DNA of 34,727 nucleotides, taken from the NCBI GenBank assembly GCA_002352665.1, contig DEIV01000097.1:1-34727 (forward strand), read 5' to 3'. The position numbers were made by a program, and so were the translations under genes. The notes beneath the pieces are model-generated. The model was not told where the DNA came from. It saw only the letters and a list, made by a program, of their open reading frames with translations, and searched no databases. The stretch comes from Flavobacteriaceae bacterium UBA2765. Lineage in GTDB: Bacteria; Bacteroidota; Bacteroidia; Flavobacteriales; Flavobacteriaceae. This document shows, one piece after another, positions 30,135-34,727 of the stretch; the stretch's first letter is position 1, and each line of letters starts with the position of its first letter.

Positions 30135-33100
30135 ATGAATAGATTTTTATATATATGTATCATATTGATTGGTTTCTTTGGGCATGCCCAGAAAAACCAA
30201 TCAAAATACAAAACAAAGACTATTCAGGTGGTTTCTGACACCATTCAAATTGACTCTATAAGTATCAGTCCCAATAATTTTAAGGTTTTTAACAGTTTAA
30301 ATCAAGCAATAGACAGTACCGACTATACTGTAAATTTTGCGAAGGCCACTTTAATTTTAGATCATAGAAATTTCACTCAGATCACAATAAACTATAATGC
30401 TTTACCTGAATATTTAACCAAAACCTATTCCGTTTTTGATAAAAGTTTGATAGTGCCTCAAACCACAGATTTATCAAGACTTTATAGTGTAGAAAATAAA
30501 AAAAAGAAGGGGCTCTTTATCCCATTTGATGGATTAAATACAAGTGGTAGTCTTTCAAGAGGGCTAACCATTGGGAATAATCAAGATGCCGTAGTAAATT
30601 CTAATCTAGACTTACAAATTTCGGGACATTTATCTAAAAGTGTTCAATTAAGGGCTTCCATTACAGATACCAATGTGCCTTTACAAGAAAATGGATACAG
30701 TCAACGTTTAGAAGAGTTTGACCGTGTTTTTATAGAATTATTTAGTAAAAATTGGAGTGTAAAGGCAGGAGATATAAATTTTGAAAATACTGAAGATCAT
30801 TTTTTAAGATTTAATAAAAAAGTAGCAGGATTAATGCTCAATGCTCATATAGAAAAAGAAGATAGTGATACTCGATTTTTTGCATCTGGTGCTTTGGTAA
30901 GAGGTCAGTTTGCTAGCAATGAATTTGTAGGTCAAGAAGGAAATCAAGGGCCTTATAGGATTTCAGGATCAAATCTTGAAACTTCTAGAGAAAAGTTTAT
31001 TTTATTGATCTCGGGTTCAGAAAGAGTTTATGTAAATGGAATATTACTTAAACGTGGTGAGAATAACGACTATATCATTGATTATAACACTGCTGAAATT
31101 ATTTTTACTGCTACTTATCCAATTACAGCAAATATGAGAATTAAAGTAGAATATCAGTTTTCAGATCAGAATTATACACGATTTGTGACATATAACGGGG
31201 TTGAATATACTACAGATAAACTAGAATTGGGATTTAGTTTTTATAATGAAAATGATGCTAAAAATCAATCCCTGCAGCAAGATTTGAGTAATAGTCAAAA
31301 AGAAATACTTGCTTTGGCGGGAGATGATATTAACCAAATGAATGTTTCTTCAGCTTTTGCAGATACTTTTGAGGAGCATAAAATTTTGTATAAAAAAGAA
31401 ATTGTAAATGGAGAAGAAGTATTTGTGTTTTCTAATGATGAATCTGGTAATTTGTTCAATGTTAGATTTACCTATGTAGGTTCAAATAATGGTTCTTATA
31501 CCATCCAAACCACTATTGCGGCGGGTAGAATATATGAGTATGTTACTCCGATTAATGGTGTGTTACAAGGCAATTATGAACCGGTAATACAATTAGTCGC
31601 CCCTGAAAAATTACAAATAGCAATTGTAAATGCAAAGTACACACCCCATAAGAAAACAACGTTACATTCTGAGTTTGCTTATAGTGTAAACGATAAAAAT
31701 CTATTTTCTAATATAAATGATAATAACAATCAAGGTTATGCAGGTAAATTGGGTTGGCAACAAATTTTATCAGATAAAAAATGGCAACTAAGTACTGATA
31801 TTAATTATGAAATTATCCATAGAGATTTTAAAACTATAGAACGGTTTAGAAATATTGAATTTATCAGAGACTGGGATTTGATAAACCCATTAGGCGATCA
31901 ACAATTTTTAACCACGGGAATAAGCTATAGTAATCCTGAAAAAGGAAAAGCCTTATATCAATTTGATTGGTTGAATTTTAGTGAGAATTTCAACGGTACT
32001 AAACATAATTTACTTACTGACCTCACTTTGAATAAAACTAAAGTTCAGGCCAATGGAAGTTATTTAAGTAATAATTCTAATTTAACAAAGACTCAATTTT
32101 TAAGATGGAATTCCACTATTAAACATCATTTTAAAAAAAGTTGGGTAGGTGCTAAGTTCATCAGTGAAAATAATGAACGTACAGATAAAACAACTCAAAT
32201 TACAGCAGATTTAAGCCATAAATTTATTGCTTATGAAGCTTTTGCGGGAATTGGAGATACTGCTAAAGTTTATGCGGAGTTTGGGTATAACTATAGAACT
32301 ACTGATAGTGTACGGTTAAGTAAAATGGAACGTGTAAATAAGGCCAATACGTATTTTGTACGCTCAAAATTAATACAAAATAAACACAGTAATTTATCAC
32401 TATTTTTAAATTATAGAACTGTAGATCACCAAAATTCAAGTACTGAAACGTCTAGAGAAGAATCTCTAAATTCTCGTTTAACATATAGTCAGCGGTTATT
32501 TAAAAATGCCATAACATTACAGACTGTTTATGAAACCAATTCTGGTAATTTACCACAACAAGAATTTAGCTATATTGAAGTTGATACCGGTTTAGGTTTT
32601 TATACATGGATTGATTATAATAATAACCAAATACAAGAACTAGATGAGTTTGAGGTAGCTCAATTTCAAGATGAGGCCAATTACGTACGTGTTTTATTAC
32701 CAAATATAAATTTTATAAAAACGCATCAAAATAAGTTTAGCCAAGCTTTAACTATCCATCCTTCCAGTTGGAGTAATCAAAAAGGTTTTAAAAAATTATT
32801 GTCGCATTTTACCAACCAATCATTTGTGTTAATTGATAGTAAAAAAAAGAGGGTAGGAGCCAGTTTTGATTTAAATCCGTTTCGACTGAATGATGATGTT
32901 TTGGCACTTACTTTGAACATAAAGAATAGCCTATTTTATAATAGAGGTAAACAAAAATATTCTACAACTTATAATTATATTGCTACTAAAAATAAAAATT
33001 CGTTTGCTGTGGGCGATCAAGAACAACAGTTAAAATCACATCAGTTACTTTTTAATCACAAAATAGGTAAATTTTGGTTGGTAGGTTTTAAAACCGCTAT

Positions 33101-33551
33101 TACCGAGAATAAAAGTGAATCTCTGCGATTTTCAAGTAGAAATTATTTGTTAGATAATTTTGAGCTTAGGCCTAAATTATCCTATCTGTTTAGTAAAAAT
33201 TCTCGATTTGAAATTTTATATCATCTAAAGAATAAAGAGAATCGATTTGGTGATTTTGAAACATTGTTTTCCCATACCATGGGAGCTAATTTTAGCTTTG
33301 CAAAAAACAGAAAATACGCCTTAAATGCAACTTTCAATTTGGTGCTTAACACATTTGATGGCAATTTGAATTCGCCCGTTGCTTATCAAATGCTAGAAGG
33401 ATTACAGCCGGGAACAAATTATACATGGAATTTGAGCTTGCAAAAGAAAATCACTTCTTATTTAGATTTAAATTTCAATTATCTGGGTAGGAAATCAGAA
33501 ACTTCAAAAGCTATTCATACCGGAACCATTCAATTAAGAGCAAGTTTTTAG
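30135..33551 (+). CDS. Large outer-membrane beta-barrel protein with SprA-like module
   Basis: A 1138-residue protein with signal peptide 1-18 (ending GHAQ). After a linker, about residues 140-240 carry a run I associate with SprA, the type 9 secretion translocon: GSLSRGLTIGNNQDAVVNSN, then LDLQISGHLSKSVQLRASITDTNVPLQENGYSQRLEEFDRVFIELF and SVKAGDINFENTEDHFLRFNKKVAGL. The rest (about 360-1138) is dense in alternating beta-strands and ends LRASF, an aromatic C-terminal barrel signature. At 1138 residues it is about half the size of SprA, so it is a relative or a module-sharing protein, not SprA itself. No typical type 9 sorting domain is present. It stands alone; function unknown. Confidence 0.68.
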   Translation: MNRFLYICIILIGFFGHAQKNQSKYKTKTIQVVSDTIQIDSISISPNNFKVFNSLNQAIDSTDYTVNFAKATLILDHRNFTQITINYNALPEYLTKTYSVFDKSLIVPQTTDLSRLYSVENKKKKGLFIPFDGLNTSGSLSRGLTIGNNQDAVVNSNLDLQISGHLSKSVQLRASITDTNVPLQENGYSQRLEEFDRVFIELFSKNWSVKAGDINFENTEDHFLRFNKKVAGLMLNAHIEKEDSDTRFFASGALVRGQFASNEFVGQEGNQGPYRISGSNLETSREKFILLISGSERVYVNGILLKRGENNDYIIDYNTAEIIFTATYPITANMRIKVEYQFSDQNYTRFVTYNGVEYTTDKLELGFSFYNENDAKNQSLQQDLSNSQKEILALAGDDINQMNVSSAFADTFEEHKILYKKEIVNGEEVFVFSNDESGNLFNVRFTYVGSNNGSYTIQTTIAAGRIYEYVTPINGVLQGNYEPVIQLVAPEKLQIAIVNAKYTPHKKTTLHSEFAYSVNDKNLFSNINDNNNQGYAGKLGWQQILSDKKWQLSTDINYEIIHRDFKTIERFRNIEFIRDWDLINPLGDQQFLTTGISYSNPEKGKALYQFDWLNFSENFNGTKHNLLTDLTLNKTKVQANGSYLSNNSNLTKTQFLRWNSTIKHHFKKSWVGAKFISENNERTDKTTQITADLSHKFIAYEAFAGIGDTAKVYAEFGYNYRTTDSVRLSKMERVNKANTYFVRSKLIQNKHSNLSLFLNYRTVDHQNSSTETSREESLNSRLTYSQRLFKNAITLQTVYETNSGNLPQQEFSYIEVDTGLGFYTWIDYNNNQIQELDEFEVAQFQDEANYVRVLLPNINFIKTHQNKFSQALTIHPSSWSNQKGFKKLLSHFTNQSFVLIDSKKKRVGASFDLNPFRLNDDVLALTLNIKNSLFYNRGKQKYSTTYNYIATKNKNSFAVGDQEQQLKSHQLLFNHKIGKFWLVGFKTAITENKSESLRFSSRNYLLDNFELRPKLSYLFSKNSRFEILYHLKNKENRFGDFETLFSHTMGANFSFAKNRKYALNATFNLVLNTFDGNLNSPVAYQMLEGLQPGTNYTWNLSLQKKITSYLDLNFNYLGRKSETSKAIHTGTIQLRASF

Positions 33552-33671
33552 AATTCATGAGCTAATAAAATACCTTAATTTTTAAAAATCCTGTTTAAAC
33601 TTTAAGTTTTATAGAATTTTGTCTTTTTCGGAGCTGTGTCTCAATAGTTACATAAAATCAATTAAATGTAG

Positions 33672-33679
33672 TATCTTTG
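33672..33679 (+). promoter_or_regulatory. -7 element of the cus/czc-like operon
   Basis: TATCTTTG, a full TAnnTTTG match, eight bases before the ATG at 33688, so the leader would be only a few bases long. No -33 TTG seen. Confidence 0.5.
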
Positions 33680-33687
33680 CACGATAG

Positions 33688-34077
33688 ATGAGTAAGTTAT
33701 TTGCCATATTATTTTCAACTTTGATATGTATACAAAGTTTCAATATAAGTTTAGAAGATCTTTCTAAACTAGCTGTGCTATTAGAACATGCTCAATTTCA
33801 CAAGGATAAATACGACGATTCTTTTTTAGATTTTCTTGGGGCACATTATGGTAATGATTATTCTAATGAAAGCAGTAATCATCAAGAACATGATGATCTA
33901 CCTTTTAAAGATAGTCACCAAAGTTGTTCACATTTAACAGAGCCATTTACTTTCAATGCTTTTAAATTAAATTTAGGTTTTCAGCCTCAGGTTGAAATTC
34001 CCTTTGATTTTTTTTACAAAGAGTTAAATTCATTATTTGAAAAATCTAATATTTTCCAACCACCACAATTAACATAA
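33688..34077 (+). CDS. His-rich exported protein at the head of a metal-efflux operon
   Basis: A 129-residue protein with a signal peptide (about residues 1-18, MSKLFAILFSTLICIQSFN). The mature part is rich in His, Asp and Glu in a central stretch (LEHAQFHKDKYDDSFLDFLG, AHYGN...NHQEHDDLPFKDSHQSCSH, residues about 32-80) that could bind metal. I associate proteins of this length and pattern (HYG...HEDLPF) with the start of CusA/CzcA operons in Flavobacteriaceae. The CusA-like gene begins 81 bases downstream. A role as a periplasmic metal buffer or sensor is inferred. Confidence 0.7.
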   Translation: MSKLFAILFSTLICIQSFNISLEDLSKLAVLLEHAQFHKDKYDDSFLDFLGAHYGNDYSNESSNHQEHDDLPFKDSHQSCSHLTEPFTFNAFKLNLGFQPQVEIPFDFFYKELNSLFEKSNIFQPPQLT

Positions 34078-34158
34078 TTCAATACAATATATTATTACTT
34101 AAATCCGTATATTTATATTATCTATATGGTTTTTATTTAACAATTATCAATATGAATT

Positions 34159-34727
34159 ATGTTAGAAAAAATTATAAAATTCAGCTTAAAGAATAAGCTT
34201 ATTATTCTATTATTTATAGCTTTTATTGTTGGTTTCGGATTTTTTTCTTTATCCCAAATTCCAATAGGAGCTGTTCCTGATATTACCAATAACCAAGTAC
34301 AGGTAATCACTACATCCAGAAATTTATCTACGCAAGATGTAGAGCAGTTTATTACCTATCCTGTGGAACTTGAAATGGCAAATTTACCCGGGGTTGTTGA
34401 AATTCGCTCTGTGTCTAAATTTGGACTTTCAGTGGTTACCATTGTGTTTGAGGATAAATTGGGTACTTATCTGCCCAGACAACTCATTGCAGAAAAAATT
34501 AAATCGGCTACCGAGAAAATTCCTTCAGGTTTTGGTTCGCCCGAAATGGGGCCGATAACCACGGGTTTAGGAGAGATTTATCAATACATATTAGATGTTA
34601 AATCCGGTTATGAAAATAGATATTCAACTACAGAATTACGTACTATTCAAGATTGGATAGTGAAACGTCAACTTTCCGGAATTGCCGGAGTTGTTGAAAT
34701 TAATACTTGGGGTGGTTATTTAAAACA
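34159..34727 (+). CDS. CusA/CzcA family heavy-metal efflux RND pump, N-terminal part
   Basis: An open frame from the ATG at 34159 to the window edge (189 codons). It begins with a cytoplasmic helix and the first membrane segment (LIILLFIAFIVGFGFFSLS), then the hallmark PIGAVPDITNNQVQV, TYPVELEMANLPGVVEIRSVSKFGLSVVTIVFED, and PEMGPITTGLGEIYQY of heavy-metal RND pumps. These inner-membrane transporters drive Cu/Ag or Co/Zn/Cd out across the envelope with a membrane-fusion protein and an outer-membrane channel, expected downstream. The metal cannot be told from this part. Confidence 0.93.
   Translation, partial: MLEKIIKFSLKNKLIILLFIAFIVGFGFFSLSQIPIGAVPDITNNQVQVITTSRNLSTQDVEQFITYPVELEMANLPGVVEIRSVSKFGLSVVTIVFEDKLGTYLPRQLIAEKIKSATEKIPSGFGSPEMGPITTGLGEIYQYILDVKSGYENRYSTTELRTIQDWIVKRQLSGIAGVVEINTWGGYLK

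Overview
The window is AT-rich bacterial DNA (about one third G+C) whose gene content, lipoprotein and signal-peptide styles, TonB/PorT-type outer-membrane proteins and repeated TAnnTTTG promoter elements point to a member of Bacteroidota, most likely family Flavobacteriaceae. It looks mostly like a chromosomal housekeeping segment with one restriction-modification locus, a short stretch of unrecognised and partly broken genes, and the start of a metal-efflux operon. No tRNA, rRNA, CRISPR array, transposase or phage gene was seen.

Layout. 1-3.5 kb: a truncated M23 envelope peptidase diverges from a coiled-coil gene, zapA, a structured RNA that fits 6S RNA, and rny. 3.5-6.8 kb: a GNAT acetyltransferase, a DoxX-like membrane protein, xerD, a small outer-membrane barrel and aroQ. 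6.8-12.2 kb: a GNAT gene behind fused ftcD (histidine breakdown), an FKBP-type isomerase lipoprotein and an M3 dipeptidase lipoprotein. 12.3-15.7 kb: five minus-strand genes of unknown role, one with an in-frame stop codon and one small one apparently frameshifted. 15.9-17.7 kb: hutI and a DinB-like gene fire away from a shared 20-bp palindrome made of two -7 boxes. 17.9-22.6 kb: small unknown genes, a REP-like repeat, guanine deaminase, a VOC protein, fumC, an OB-fold protein with yceI, and a 54-residue membrane protein. 22.7-25.8 kb: a TonB-dependent receptor-like protein and an ArsC/Spx-like protein. 25.8-27.7 kb: a two-gene type II restriction-modification system closely resembling HinP1I/HhaI (target GCGC). 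27.9-29.1 kb: tatD and ogt overlap. 29.1-29.9 kb: a DUF3667-like gene broken by a one-base frameshift. 30.1-34.7 kb: a 1138-residue outer-membrane protein with a SprA-like module, then a His-rich exported protein and the start of a CusA/CzcA efflux pump.

How genes work together. FtcD and HutI are two steps of histidine degradation kept in separate loci. ZapA, its coiled-coil neighbour, 6S RNA and RNase Y form a cell-division/RNA block. The methyltransferase and endonuclease overlap by 8 bp and act as a pair; reading the whole window by eye I found no GCGC site but at least eight CGCG sites, consistent with lasting pressure from this system. The last two genes look like the head of a cus/czc operon.

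Most notable: the 6S RNA next to zapA; the GCGC system with GCGC avoidance; a 25-bp element at exactly the same distance upstream of two otherwise unrelated genes; the palindromic divergent promoter; and two or three single-lesion pseudogenes.
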